Source of the DNA: Syntrophales bacterium
GTDB lineage: Bacteria > Desulfobacterota > Syntrophia > Syntrophales > UBA5619
Reading direction: 5' to 3'
Length of the DNA: 47,017 nt
NCBI GenBank assembly: GCA_023229765.1
Contig: JALNYO010000026.1
Coordinates: forward strand, 1 to 47,017
Shown in pieces: positions 1 to 8,870 of this stretch. The translations under genes were made by a program, and so were the position numbers. The notes beneath the pieces were generated by a model that was not told the origin of the DNA, made no database searches, and worked only from the letters and a program-made list of their open reading frames with translations. The first letter of the stretch is position 1. Every line of letters starts with the position of its first letter.

Positions 1-143
1 AATTTGTTCGTTTTTAAAAAATATTTCAGCAGCAGAAACAGCTTTCGATAGTTATTGCCCACTGCCGGCCTTGCAGTTGCTTGACGGTTATTTACATGAC
101 TTCTCCGGTCGGCTGAATACTGTCATTTTTGAGGTGTCTCTCT

Positions 144-1214
144 ATGGATATGAAACGCGATTATTATGAGGACGTTCAGCTCTTCAAGAGCGGGGTAGTG
201 CTCTTCTGGACATCCGCCCTGCTGATCCTCCTTTTCACCTTTCCCCTTTATGCCCCCAATTATTACATATACCTGCTGAATATCATCATGGTGCACGTGA
301 TCCTGGCCGTGGGTCTGAATATACTTGCTGGCTCGACCGGGCAGATATCCCTCGGTCACGCGGGTTTTTTTGCGATCGGGGCGTACGGGACCGCCATGCT
401 CATGTCAACTTTCCATATCCCGTTTCTGCTGGCAATTATCATTGCCGCGTTTGTCGCTGCCTTTTTTGGTTTTATTCTGGGGCTGCCGGCCCTGCGGCTG
501 GAGGGCCCCTATCTGGCGATCGCCTCGCTTGGTTTTGGGCTGACGATAATGCATATCATCGGCGCCATGGAAATATTCGGAGGTCGGATGGGGATGAAGA
601 CGCCGCCTCTTGATCTGGGAATAAAGCAGCTCGGCTTCAGTCTGCCGGTGACGAATGACCTGCAGAAATATTACCTGATTCTTATAATCGCGATTATTAT
701 GGTAGTCGGCGCGGTCAATATACTGAAAACACGCGTTGGCCGCTCCTTTGTGGCGATTCGCGACAGCGATATCGCGGCGGAGGTGATCGGTGTAAATCTA
801 CCCATCTACAAAACACTGGCCTTTGCGGTCAGCGCCTTTTATGCCGGCATTGCGGGCGGCCTTTTCGGTTTTATCCTGGGATTCTTTGATCCCTTTACCT
901 TCAACATGATTTTATCGATCATGTTTTTGGTGATGGTTGTCGTCGGCGGCCTCGGCACTGTCTCGGGGAGCATCATGGGGGCGACGCTTATCACCTATCT
1001 GCAGTACGACCTGTTTAAAAACATCGCCGAGGTTCCCTATTTCGGGAAGTTCATGCTCTACATTTCCGATAAGTGGTTCACTACCGTAGGTCTCGAAAAT
1101 TTCAGCAGCATGGCCATTGGGCTTATTATGATCGGAATTATCATCTTCGAGCCGCTGGGAATGTTCGGCGTCTGGATCCGTTTTAAAAAATACTGGATGA
1201 CCTGGCCGTTTTAG
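144..1214 (+). CDS. livM: Branched-chain amino-acid type ABC transporter permease (LivM family)
   Basis: Inner-membrane permease of a HAAT-family ABC importer; pairs with the LivH protein encoded next. The 356-residue product is almost wholly hydrophobic. It carries the family's early segment GQISLGHAGFFAIGAYG and a late EAA-like loop region near TRVGRSFVAIRDSDIAAEVIG, which contacts the ATPases. A frame is open from a TTG at 129, but GAGGTG at 131-136 sits seven bases before the ATG at 144, so 144 is chosen. Gene order (permeases, then binding protein, then ATPases, then acyl-CoA ligase) is common in anaerobic Deltaproteobacteria, where such transporters may carry carboxylic acids rather than amino acids; the substrate cannot be read from sequence. 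Confidence 0.93.
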   Translation: MDMKRDYYEDVQLFKSGVVLFWTSALLILLFTFPLYAPNYYIYLLNIIMVHVILAVGLNILAGSTGQISLGHAGFFAIGAYGTAMLMSTFHIPFLLAIIIAAFVAAFFGFILGLPALRLEGPYLAIASLGFGLTIMHIIGAMEIFGGRMGMKTPPLDLGIKQLGFSLPVTNDLQKYYLILIIAIIMVVGAVNILKTRVGRSFVAIRDSDIAAEVIGVNLPIYKTLAFAVSAFYAGIAGGLFGFILGFFDPFTFNMILSIMFLVMVVVGGLGTVSGSIMGATLITYLQYDLFKNIAEVPYFGKFMLYISDKWFTTVGLENFSSMAIGLIMIGIIIFEPLGMFGVWIRFKKYWMTWPF

Positions 1215-1370
1215 AGATGGATATTTGGTAACTGCTCAGGTGGATAGTCTGTAGGTGTTTAGGATACTTTGATAAAAACAGTTTTATCGGCTATGACTCA
1301 AAACTTTTAGAGACTGAAAGCGAAGCTTGCTGTTCATAAAAAATGTTGGGGGTCATTGATTCGTTCTTTG

Positions 1371-1396
1371 GTAGGGGGGTCGCGAATCGCCCCTAC
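1371..1396. repeat. Short inverted repeat between livM and livH
   Basis: GTAGGGG at 1371-1377 pairs with CCCCTAC at 1390-1396 around a core containing the palindrome TCGCGA. It lies just upstream of the livH ribosome site in a 208-base gap. A weaker 7-bp hairpin (GATAAAA/TTTTATC, 1271-1288) lies earlier in the same gap. It resembles intergenic REP-type palindromes, and no transposon end is visible. Confidence 0.5.
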
Positions 1397-1422
1397 TGAG
1401 CATAATTCGGGAAGGTGATAAA

Positions 1423-2298
1423 ATGCCCTTTGGTCAGCTTTTTGTGGAAGGATTGGCAATTGGCGCCTGTTATGGTCTCTTTGCCACGGCGGTGGTAATA
1501 ATTTACAAGACATCAGAGGTGGTTAACTTTGCCCAGGGGGAGATGGCGATGTTTTCCACCTTTGTTGCCTTTCATATCCTTAATTTTTATGGATACCCTT
1601 TTTGGATGGCTTTCCTGATCACGATGCTGTTTTCAATCGTGATGGGGGTTCTTATAGAGTTTCTCTTCCTACGTCCCGCCAAGCATCCGACTATACTGGG
1701 AATGATTGTTATTACGCTGGGGGCGGAGATGTTTCTTATGGGACTGGCAAGCTGGAAATGGGGCGCCGAGCAGCAGTTCTTTTCCCTCCCCGTGAATCCC
1801 TCGGTTACCTACGAACCAGTAAAGGGGATGATTATCAACAATTGGGCAATCGCTATACTTGCCGTTACCGCCTTCATCATGCTTTTTCTTTTTGTTTTCT
1901 TTAAATATACCCGTTTGGGAACGGCGATGCGGGCGACGCAGCAGAATAAAAACGCCGCAAAAATCATGGGGATAAGAACCGAAAGGATGTTCTCCTTCGC
2001 CTGGGGGTTCAGCTCCCTGATTGGTGCGATTGCGGGAATGTTTTTTGCCTCCCGGGCAACGCTCGATCCTGCCTTTATGATGGAGCCGTTTCTGCGCGCC
2101 TTTGCCGCCGCTGTTCTCGGGGGGCTCATGAGCATCCCGGGGGTAATTATCGGCGGCGGGCTGATGGGGCTAATTGAGAACTATTTCGGGTATTTCTGGC
2201 CGGAATGGAAACCGATCATCGCCTTTATAGTCATAGTTCTGGTGCTGTGCTTACGTCCGAGCGGGCTTTTCGCCAAGCATTACATAAAGAAGGTTTAG
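1423..2298 (+). CDS. livH: Branched-chain amino-acid type ABC transporter permease (LivH family)
   Basis: Second inner-membrane permease of the importer, expected to form the pore with LivM. The 291 residues match the usual LivH length of about 290. Typical features are the early GLFATAVVIIYKTSEVVNFA stretch, the RATQQNKNAAKIMGI loop that docks the ATPases, and the late GGLMSIPGVIIGG segment. GGGAAGGTG a few bases before ATG 1423 is a good ribosome site. The 208-base gap after livM could hold a processing hairpin or an internal promoter; no convincing promoter was seen. Confidence 0.93.
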   Translation: MPFGQLFVEGLAIGACYGLFATAVVIIYKTSEVVNFAQGEMAMFSTFVAFHILNFYGYPFWMAFLITMLFSIVMGVLIEFLFLRPAKHPTILGMIVITLGAEMFLMGLASWKWGAEQQFFSLPVNPSVTYEPVKGMIINNWAIAILAVTAFIMLFLFVFFKYTRLGTAMRATQQNKNAAKIMGIRTERMFSFAWGFSSLIGAIAGMFFASRATLDPAFMMEPFLRAFAAAVLGGLMSIPGVIIGGGLMGLIENYFGYFWPEWKPIIAFIVIVLVLCLRPSGLFAKHYIKKV

Positions 2299-2311
2299 AC
2301 TTTTTTAATCA

Positions 2312-2344
2312 TTCGTTGTGCCCGCTCCGGGCATGGGAGTTAAG
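2312..2344. repeat. Short hairpin repeat, copy 1
   Basis: The segment begins TTCGTTGTGCCC and forms a 6-bp stem TGCCCG/CGGGCA with a 3-base loop at 2319-2333, followed by a G-rich stretch and TTAA. A related segment with the same start, the same CGGGCA arm, a G-rich stretch and TTTAA occurs at 43016-43045. The two share layout rather than full identity, which suggests a dispersed intergenic repeat family. Confidence 0.45.
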
Positions 2345-2440
2345 ATAAAGGAATGTCATTGTTTTTTGTCGGACGGAAGTGTGGATAGAGTGAGCCAGCT
2401 AACGGAAAATCCAAAACGTTCAAAAAAGGAGGTCACAATC

Positions 2441-3637
2441 ATGGGCAGCAAGAAAATTTTTGTCACAATGGTAGCGTTAGTGGCGCTATTGTCGCTTACG
2501 GCTTTGTCATCGGCGGCCAATCCCCCGGGGTTTGACGATAACGAGATCCGCATCGGTCAGTGGGGGCCGCAGACCGGGCCGGCGGCGCCTTGGGGGTCGG
2601 TGGCGAGGGGCAGCAAGCTGCTTTTTGATATCGTCAATGAAGAGGGCGGCATTAACGGCAGGAAGATCAAGTATTTTATCCGGGATGACATGTACAATCC
2701 CGCCCAGACATCGGCGGTGGTCAAGGAACTGGTCGAGCGCCAGGGGGTCTTTGCCTTTGTCGGCGGCGTTGGCGCTGCCTGCGGCATGGCTGTCAAGGAT
2801 TATCTTTCCAAAAACAAGATTGTATGGGTTGGTCCTTCCGCAGCCGATGACAACTTCATCAAGCCACTTGATCCGTATTTGTTTGCCGTTTACCCTCTCT
2901 ACAACGATGAGGCGAGCATCCTTGCGAAATACATCGTCGAAAATCTCAAATCCAAAAAAATAGCTATGCTCTATCAGAATGACGCCTACGGAAAAGATGG
3001 TCTGGATGGGGCAAAGAAACGATTGGCTACTTACAAAATGCAGTTTGTAGCGGAAATTCCCGTGGAGCCGACGGAAAAGGATCTGGGATCACAAATCCTG
3101 CGCCTGAAGAATTCCGGCGCCGATACCGTCATGATGTTTGTTGGTCCCACTACCGCTGTTATTGCCCTGAAGACGAGCGCGAATGTCGGATTCAAACCGC
3201 AGTGGGTTTCCTCGAACACGCTTTCCGATTACCCGCTTATGTTCAAGATTACCGGCGGCCTCTGGGAAGGTGTTATAACGGGCGCTTTCGGAGAGATTCC
3301 CAGCTCAACCACCAACAAATACATGGTTAAATACCGTGAGGCGGCCAAAAGGCTTGCCCCGCAGGAGCGCTGGGGGACCTTTTATCTGGCGGGTCTGCTC
3401 TTTGCCGACCCGATTGTTGACGCTCTAAAGAGGGCCGGAAGAGACTTGAGCACGGAGTCGCTTTTAAAGGCGTTAAATTCCACCAAAGGACACCAGACAA
3501 TCGGCCCTCCTGTCACCTGGACGGAAAAGCAGCATCAGGGCACCGATTCGGTAATGATTCAGAAATGCGGGCCGAATGGCAGCTACATTGACCTTCAGGG
3601 CTGGACAAAGAACGATCTGGCCACATGGAATAAGTAA
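2441..3637 (+). CDS. livK: Periplasmic substrate-binding protein of the Liv-type ABC importer
   Basis: Periplasmic ligand-binding protein (Peripla_BP_6 type) feeding LivHM. The start is set at ATG 2441, where AAAGGAGGT precedes it; a longer open frame reaching back to 2318 has no signal. The 398-residue product opens with a signal peptide: basic MGSKK, a hydrophobic core, and a likely cut after ALSSA. The mature start continues as DDNEIRIGQWGPQTGPAAPWG, the usual first lobe strand of the family, and later residues (LYQNDAYGKDGLDG, EIPVEPTEKDLGSQ) fit the type I fold. The gene sits between permeases and ATPases and is followed by a long hairpin, a common way to give the binding protein more message than its partners. 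Ligand unknown. Confidence 0.93.
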   Translation: MGSKKIFVTMVALVALLSLTALSSAANPPGFDDNEIRIGQWGPQTGPAAPWGSVARGSKLLFDIVNEEGGINGRKIKYFIRDDMYNPAQTSAVVKELVERQGVFAFVGGVGAACGMAVKDYLSKNKIVWVGPSAADDNFIKPLDPYLFAVYPLYNDEASILAKYIVENLKSKKIAMLYQNDAYGKDGLDGAKKRLATYKMQFVAEIPVEPTEKDLGSQILRLKNSGADTVMMFVGPTTAVIALKTSANVGFKPQWVSSNTLSDYPLMFKITGGLWEGVITGAFGEIPSSTTNKYMVKYREAAKRLAPQERWGTFYLAGLLFADPIVDALKRAGRDLSTESLLKALNSTKGHQTIGPPVTWTEKQHQGTDSVMIQKCGPNGSYIDLQGWTKNDLATWNK

Positions 3638-3682
3638 CCGCGGAGTCCGGCAGCTTTTTGTTGAATTGCAAGATGCTTTTTA

Positions 3683-3717
3683 GAGGGCAGTGGGAAAATA
3701 GCGTTTCCGCTGCCCTC
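3683..3717. promoter_or_regulatory. Intercistronic hairpin after livK
   Basis: GAGGGCAGTGGGAAA and TTTCCGCTGCCCTC form a stem of about 14 pairs, with one wobble and one bulge, around a 6-base loop. No T-run follows, so it is unlikely to be a full terminator. Its place 45 bases after the binding-protein gene suggests a mRNA 3'-end stabiliser or partial attenuator. Confidence 0.55.
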
Positions 3718-3833
3718 ACTTTGGGCAAATAACATTCCCTCTCTCCTTTTGTGGGATGACCAAGGTGGAAACGGATTTCTCTGAAATAGATGCAGGTGCG
3801 GAGCGGTTGTATTGGAGAGTCAGAATTAAATGA

Positions 3834-4622
3834 ATGGAATTTCCGGAAATGGATCATTTTAAGGTTGAAAATTTAAGCATAAGCTTTGGCGGCCTGAAGG
3901 CGGTCAATGATATCAGCTTCAGCGTCGAAAAGAATTCCATCTTTTCCATAATCGGGCCGAACGGCTCCGGCAAGACTACCATTTTCAACATGATCAGCGG
4001 AATATACAAGCCCAGCCACGGCAGTATTATCTGCAATGGGGAAAATCTCGTAGGGCTTTCCCCGGATCACATCGCCCGCAAAGGGGTTGCCCGAACCTTC
4101 CAGAACATAGAGCTTTTTGGCAAGGCGACGGTAATGGATAACCTGATGCTGGGAAGGCATCTGCATATGAAAACCGGTGTTTTTGCCGGCGCCTTTCTTT
4201 GGGGCAGAGGATCATTTGCCGCAAAAGAGGAGATAGCCAACCGGAAAATAGTGGAAAAGATAATAGATTTTCTTGACCTTCAGTCTGTTCGCAACAGCTA
4301 TGTGGGGAACCTGCCCTATGGCAAGCGCAAGCTGGTCGAACTGGGGCGGGCGCTCGCGCTAGAACCGCAAGTCCTTCTGCTCGATGAACCATCCGCAGGG
4401 ATGAACACCGAGGAGAAGGAAGACCTGAATATCTGGATAAAGGATATTCAGGCAGATTATAAGGTTACGATCCTGCTTATTGAACACGATATGAAGATGA
4501 TCATGGGCATCTCCGACCGGATACTTGCGGTGAATCAGGGGCAGAAGATTGTTGAAGGGACTGCGGCAGTCGTGCAGAGCCACCCGGAGGTTATCAAGGC
4601 CTATCTTGGGGAGGAGCGCTGA
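3834..4622 (+). CDS. livG: ABC transporter ATP-binding protein (LivG family)
   Basis: Cytoplasmic ATPase that powers the importer with LivF. Seen in the 262 residues: Walker A GPNGSGKT at about 41-48, a LivG-type signature LPYGKRKLVELGRAL near 160, and Walker B VLLLDEPSAGM near 181. The signature lacks the textbook LSGGQ, which is normal for LivG. The long insert between Walker A and the signature (HLHMKTGVFAGAFLW) is also family-typical. The start is uncertain: ATG 3834 has only a distant GGAGAG, and ATG 3849 is an alternative that removes five residues. The stop overlaps the livF start by one base. Confidence 0.92.
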   Translation: MEFPEMDHFKVENLSISFGGLKAVNDISFSVEKNSIFSIIGPNGSGKTTIFNMISGIYKPSHGSIICNGENLVGLSPDHIARKGVARTFQNIELFGKATVMDNLMLGRHLHMKTGVFAGAFLWGRGSFAAKEEIANRKIVEKIIDFLDLQSVRNSYVGNLPYGKRKLVELGRALALEPQVLLLDEPSAGMNTEEKEDLNIWIKDIQADYKVTILLIEHDMKMIMGISDRILAVNQGQKIVEGTAAVVQSHPEVIKAYLGEER

Positions 4623-5404
4623 TGCTGAAAGTAAGCAATATCGAAACCTGGTACGATTTGATCAGGGCCCTCCACGGCATCTCTTTTGAAATAAAACAGG
4701 GCGATATCGTTGCCCTGTTGGGTTCAAATGGCGCCGGCAAGACAACAACGCTCAAGACGATCATGCGGCTTCTCTATGATTTAAAAGAGGAGCAGCCGGA
4801 AAAGGGGACCATTGAATTTCTCGGCGAGCGCATTGATCGCAAAAATACCGATGAAATCGTTCGCATGGGGATAAGCTATGTACCGGAAGGACGAGAGGTT
4901 TTTCCGGAACTTTCCGTTATGGAAAATATCCGGATGGGCGCCTATACCAGAAGAGACAGAAAAGGGATCAATGACGATATAGAACGTATATTTGAATACT
5001 TCCCGATCCTGAAAAAAAGGTGCGATCAGGAGGCCGGGCATCTCAGCGGCGGCGAGCAGCAGATGCTGGCCATCGGGCGGGCCCTGATGAGCCGTCCCAA
5101 ATTGCTGATGCTCGATGAACCTTCCCTGGGCCTGTCGCCGCTGCTGACGCAGGAGATCTTCACGATCATTGCCGACATCAATAAGCAAGACGGGGTCACG
5201 ATTCTGCTGGTCGAGCAGAATGTCAATATGGCGTTGAAGTATTCCAATTTCGCGTTTCTTATGGAAAACGGCCGGATCGTCCGCGCCGACAAGCCGGAGG
5301 TTTTGCGGGAAGACGAGGACGTCAAAGAGTTTTATCTGGGGATAGCCAAAGAGGTTTCGGTGAAGGGCTACAAGCGTTATCGCCGCAAGGTCCGTTTCCG
5401 GTAA
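4622..5404 (+). CDS. livF: ABC transporter ATP-binding protein (LivF family)
   Basis: Second ATPase of the importer. Walker A GSNGAGKT lies at about 35-42, the signature LSGGEQQMLAIGRAL near 141 and Walker B LLMLDEPSLGLSP near 161. The start ATG overlaps the livG stop (TGATG) and has GGGAGGAG upstream, so the two ATPases are translationally coupled. At 260 residues it exceeds the usual 235-240 because of a basic C-terminal tail (GYKRYRRKVRFR), a feature I associate with LivF copies sited next to acyl-CoA ligases; its role is unknown. Confidence 0.92.
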   Translation: MLKVSNIETWYDLIRALHGISFEIKQGDIVALLGSNGAGKTTTLKTIMRLLYDLKEEQPEKGTIEFLGERIDRKNTDEIVRMGISYVPEGREVFPELSVMENIRMGAYTRRDRKGINDDIERIFEYFPILKKRCDQEAGHLSGGEQQMLAIGRALMSRPKLLMLDEPSLGLSPLLTQEIFTIIADINKQDGVTILLVEQNVNMALKYSNFAFLMENGRIVRADKPEVLREDEDVKEFYLGIAKEVSVKGYKRYRRKVRFR

Positions 5405-5455
5405 AACGAAAAAGCAGTTTGAATTAAATATTATGCCAATAGGGAGAAAAGCGGC

Positions 5456-7261
5456 ATGCTTATAGATACACTGCCCAAGGCCTTGATTAACATGACGGGC
5501 TTGCAGCCGGAAAGGGTGGCATTGCGATACAAGGATCTTGGCATCTGGAAAGACGTCCACTGGTCGGAATATCTGCAAAAGGTCAAATACGTAGCCCTGG
5601 GGCTGCACGAACTGGGCGTGCGCAAGGGCGATCATGTATCAATCATTGGCGAAAACAAACCGGAGTGGCTCTACTGCGCCTTTGGGGCGATGTCCGCGGG
5701 CGCCACTTTTGTCGGCGTTTATACGACCAATCCCGTCAAGGAGTGCGAATATGTAGTAGGCCATTCCGAGTCGGTTGTCTATCTCTGCGAAGACGAAGAA
5801 CAATTGGACAAGGCCCTCACCTTTCGCCAGAATACCCCCGCCCTTAAAAAGATGATCGTCTGGGACACGGAAGGATTGCGTGATTTTCATGACCCGATGG
5901 TGATGAGCTTTGACGAGTTGCTCGCGCTTGGAGAAAAGATCGACAAAGCGATGCCTAAACTTTTTGATGAACTTATTGCTCTGGGAAAAGGGGAGGATAT
6001 AGCAGGCATTATCTATACTTCGGGGACAACTGGTCCTCCCAAGGGGGCCATGCTCTCGCATGAGGGGTATCTTTGGGTGGGGCAGAAAGCCACCATCGTT
6101 ACCCAGGGCAGCCCGGACGATGAAACTATATCATTTCTTCCATTAAATCACGTATATGAACAGATTTTTGATATGATGGTGCATATGACGGTCGGCCACA
6201 CCGTAAACTTTACTGAAAACACCGACACGGTTATGGCGGACATGAAGGATGTCTCTCCGACGTTGTTTCATGCGGTGCCGAGGATTTGGGAAAAATATTA
6301 CTCCGGCATTGTCCTGAAGATGAAGGATGCCACGCCTTTTAAAAAACTCGTTTACAAGACATCAATCATGATCGGAGAACGTTACAATAACCAAAAACTG
6401 TCGGGTAGTCCGGTTTCGCTATGGTTAACAATTGCTTACCAGATTGCGTATTTTGTAACTTTCCGCAAGCTCAAGGAGCGTCTTGGTTTTGACCGCGTGA
6501 AAATTGGTTTTTCCGGCGCCGCGCCGATTTCAGCCAGTATATTGAAATATTTTCAGAGCATAGGAATTCCAATCCGCGAAGGTTATGGGATGACGGAGAC
6601 CACCGGCATTACCCATATGTCTGAAGAAAAGAACTTCAAGATAGGAACGGTCGGCAGGGCTCTTCCGGAAACAGAGGTCGTTATTGCCGAGGATGGAGAG
6701 ATTCTTGTTCGTCACAAGGGGATATTCAAGGGTTATTACCGCGATGAGGAGACAACCCGCGAGGCCCTGCAGGACGGATGGATGCATACCGGCGATGTCG
6801 GTGAGATTGATCCGGATGGCTTTCTTAAGATCACTGATCGTAAAAAGGATTTGATCATTACCGCCGGCGGCAAGAATATCGCCCCGCAGTTCATAGAAAA
6901 TCTTTTGAAATTTTCACCTTACATAAACGATGCGGTGGTTATCGGCGACAAACGCAAGTTTGTCAGCGCCATCATAGTAATTGATGAGGAAAACGTGGTC
7001 AAATACGCGCAGGATATGAAGGTTCAATTCACCACGTTTGCAAGTTTGACGCATACGGCAGAGGTGATAAATCTTATTCAGGAAGAGATAAACAAGGTCA
7101 ATGATCAGGTGGCGCGGGTTGAAAATATCCGTAAATTCCGTATCCTCGATAAAAAGCTCTATACCGAAGACGGTGAGGTAACCCCGACCATGAAGGTCAA
7201 ACGCAAGTTCATCAATGCGCAATATGCCGATCTGATAGAGTCGATGTACAAAGGAGATTAA
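5456..7261 (+). CDS. Long-chain fatty-acid--CoA ligase (AMP-forming)
   Basis: Adenylate-forming enzyme expected to make acyl-CoA from a carboxylic acid, ATP and CoA. The 601 residues match the FadD15/long-chain ACS subtype. The P-loop IIYTSGTTGPPKGAML is near 185, the A5-like motif GYGMTETTG near 377, the hinge region HTGDVGEIDPDGFLKITDRKKD near 445, and the C-terminal catalytic Lys lies in TPTMKVKRK near 577. AGGGAG sits nine bases before ATG 5456. It follows livF by 51 bases and is likely co-transcribed, so the imported compound may be an acid activated by this ligase. Chain length cannot be judged. Confidence 0.9.
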   Translation: MLIDTLPKALINMTGLQPERVALRYKDLGIWKDVHWSEYLQKVKYVALGLHELGVRKGDHVSIIGENKPEWLYCAFGAMSAGATFVGVYTTNPVKECEYVVGHSESVVYLCEDEEQLDKALTFRQNTPALKKMIVWDTEGLRDFHDPMVMSFDELLALGEKIDKAMPKLFDELIALGKGEDIAGIIYTSGTTGPPKGAMLSHEGYLWVGQKATIVTQGSPDDETISFLPLNHVYEQIFDMMVHMTVGHTVNFTENTDTVMADMKDVSPTLFHAVPRIWEKYYSGIVLKMKDATPFKKLVYKTSIMIGERYNNQKLSGSPVSLWLTIAYQIAYFVTFRKLKERLGFDRVKIGFSGAAPISASILKYFQSIGIPIREGYGMTETTGITHMSEEKNFKIGTVGRALPETEVVIAEDGEILVRHKGIFKGYYRDEETTREALQDGWMHTGDVGEIDPDGFLKITDRKKDLIITAGGKNIAPQFIENLLKFSPYINDAVVIGDKRKFVSAIIVIDEENVVKYAQDMKVQFTTFASLTHTAEVINLIQEEINKVNDQVARVENIRKFRILDKKLYTEDGEVTPTMKVKRKFINAQYADLIESMYKGD

Positions 7262-7389
7262 GGGCAGGGGAGACTGTCCCGAGAAATACCCCCTGCGGGG
7301 GAGGGCTATGATGGAGGGCAATTTAAACCCGCTTACCGATGAATATGTCTGCAATTATCTATTATGTTTATAAATTATAAGGAGTTCAC
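7262..7389. other. Gap before the enoyl-CoA hydratase
   Basis: A short noncoding gap with the G/C hairpin CCCCCTGCGGGGG near 7290 and an A/T-rich run ending in AAGGAG, the ribosome site of the next gene. No T-run follows the hairpin, so readthrough from the ligase gene is likely. Confidence 0.4.
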
Positions 7390-8187
7390 ATGGTTGATAT
7401 TCTCTTGAAGGAAAGGACCGAGGAAGGAATCCTGATCCTCACGCTCAATCGCCCCGAGGCGATGAACTGCTTTAATTTTGAACTCCTTGCGGAGCTTTCC
7501 GATACAATCCGCGAGGCAAATTTTGACCAAACCCTCCGCTGCATAATTATAACCGGCGCGGCAGGAGGAGACCCTAAAAAATCCTCTTTTTCGACCGGTG
7601 CCGACCTGAAGGAGCGCCGCACCCTGAGCGATGATCAGGTGCGCCGTTTTATCTTCACGATCCGCAACACCTTTACCGCCGTGGAGCAGGTGCGTGTGCC
7701 GGTAATCGCGGCGATAAACGGATATGCTTTTGGCGGCGGCGCGGAGCTCGCCCTTGCCTCCGATATCAGAATCGCCTCCTCCAACGTAATCATGGGGCTG
7801 ACCGAGACCAGCCTCGGCATCATTCCGGGCGGCGGCGGCACCCAGCGGCTGCCGAGGATCGTCGGACTTGCGAAGGCAAAAGAACTGATCTTTACTGCCA
7901 GAAGGATAGACGCCGAGACCGCCCTCCGGATCGGTCTGGTCAATCGCGTTGTCGAACCGGCGGAGCTGATGGCGGCGGCGCTGGAGATGGCTCGGGAGAT
8001 AGCGAAAAACGGTCCGATCGGGGTTGCCCAGGCGAAGTTTGCGCTGAACTATGGGACGGAGGCATCCCTTGGCGTTGCCCTTTCGCTCGAATCAAAGGCC
8101 TATGATGTGACCATCCCCACCAAAGACCGCTTGGAGGCCCTCGCCGCATTTGCCGAAAAACGGAAACCGGTATTCCGGGGCGAGTAA
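7390..8187 (+). CDS. Enoyl-CoA hydratase/isomerase (crotonase family)
   Basis: Crotonase-fold enzyme, most likely hydrating 2-enoyl-CoA. The 265 residues hold the oxyanion-hole segments STGADLKERR and INGYAFGGGAELALASD. Both catalytic glutamates of classical hydratases are present, E119 in GGGAELA and E139 in TETSLGIIPGGGGTQRL; the 20-residue spacing equals that of rat Glu144/Glu164. Methylglutaconyl-CoA hydratase (AUH-like) is a close alternative because GIIPGGGGTQRLPR is shared. AAGGAG precedes ATG 7390. It is probably the last gene of the transport/activation cluster; an inverted repeat follows and then the strand changes. Confidence 0.9.
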   Translation: MVDILLKERTEEGILILTLNRPEAMNCFNFELLAELSDTIREANFDQTLRCIIITGAAGGDPKKSSFSTGADLKERRTLSDDQVRRFIFTIRNTFTAVEQVRVPVIAAINGYAFGGGAELALASDIRIASSNVIMGLTETSLGIIPGGGGTQRLPRIVGLAKAKELIFTARRIDAETALRIGLVNRVVEPAELMAAALEMAREIAKNGPIGVAQAKFALNYGTEASLGVALSLESKAYDVTIPTKDRLEALAAFAEKRKPVFRGE

Positions 8188-8225
8188 CTAAAAGCGGCTA
8201 AAGTCGCGCCGCTGCGGCGTTAGTT
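8186..8225. terminator. Possible hairpin terminator or repeat after the hydratase
   Basis: Outer arms AACTAA (8186-8191) and TTAGTT (8220-8225) enclose AGCGGC/GCCGCT and the alternative CGCCGC/GCGGCG pairing. There is no T-run, so it may be a rho-assisted end or an intergenic palindrome. It marks the boundary between the plus-strand metabolic cluster and the minus-strand island. Confidence 0.4.
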
Positions 8226-8246
8226 GTAAATCTCCAAGAGTACTGG

Positions 8247-8810
8247 TCAGCGGCCGCCGAGTTCCTTCTCCAACTGCCTGACGACATCTCCGATGAAATC
8301 GTGAAATCCCCAGCCGATGCCGTCGGTCATCCGTTCCACTCTCGTCAAGCGATCACGAAGCTGTGGATACATCTCCCGCGCCTCAGCGTGCAGCAGGTCG
8401 GCAAGCTCCTCCAGTGCAGACTCCACGCTGTCGTAAAACCGTTCGTCGATATCCCCATACTCGCGGGTGAATCTGGCGCCGTTTTCCACATAAGTCATCA
8501 GCAGTTCCACCGTACCGGCAAGGTTGCACGTGGCCTTGCGGTAATCGCAGATCGCCTTGCGCGCCTCTCCTAACTTCAGCTTGCCATCGCCTCGTGCGGG
8601 AAAGAACTGCGCCACAATCTTGGCCCGATACTTCTCCAGAGCCTCGCCGCCGCCCTCTCCGGTCTGACAGCGGGCATGGATAAAGTTGCGATTCTCATCG
8701 GAATTTTCATAAAGGTCTTTCACCAGGGCGAGCAGCGCGGGTTTCTCCCAAGTGGCTATTTGTTGGCGGGTCGCGCTCCAGCCGCCCGGTTTCTTGGTAG
8801 TATTTTTCAT
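8247..8810 (-). CDS. Conserved protein of unknown function (helical, 187 aa)
   Basis: I do not recognise a named domain, though proteins with the same core (WEKPALLALVKDLY, then KLKLGEARKAICDYRKAT, then GDIDERFYDSVESAL) are, from memory, widespread conserved hypotheticals. It is predicted all-helical, soluble and charged, without signal peptide or membrane segment. The start has GGGAGGATTCAAATC before ATG. It is the last gene of the minus-strand island. A 41-base stretch coding GDIDERFYDSVES is repeated as a fragment at 10432-10472, so a second copy of this gene once existed nearby. Confidence 0.75.
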   Translation of the reverse strand: MKNTTKKPGGWSATRQQIATWEKPALLALVKDLYENSDENRNFIHARCQTGEGGGEALEKYRAKIVAQFFPARGDGKLKLGEARKAICDYRKATCNLAGTVELLMTYVENGARFTREYGDIDERFYDSVESALEELADLLHAEAREMYPQLRDRLTRVERMTDGIGWGFHDFIGDVVRQLEKELGGR

Positions 8811-8870
8811 GATTTGAATCCTCCCGATTGGACGCGTTTTAAGGCGGGCAATAATTCAAACGGAACGGTA

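Noticed and set aside
3683..3717. Hairpin after livK as a full terminator
   Set aside because: There is no T-run, and livG-livF follow in the same orientation as part of the same transporter.
4781..5635. Antisense frame over livF and the ligase start (284 codons)
   Set aside because: Opposite two strongly supported genes; no start signal or motif.
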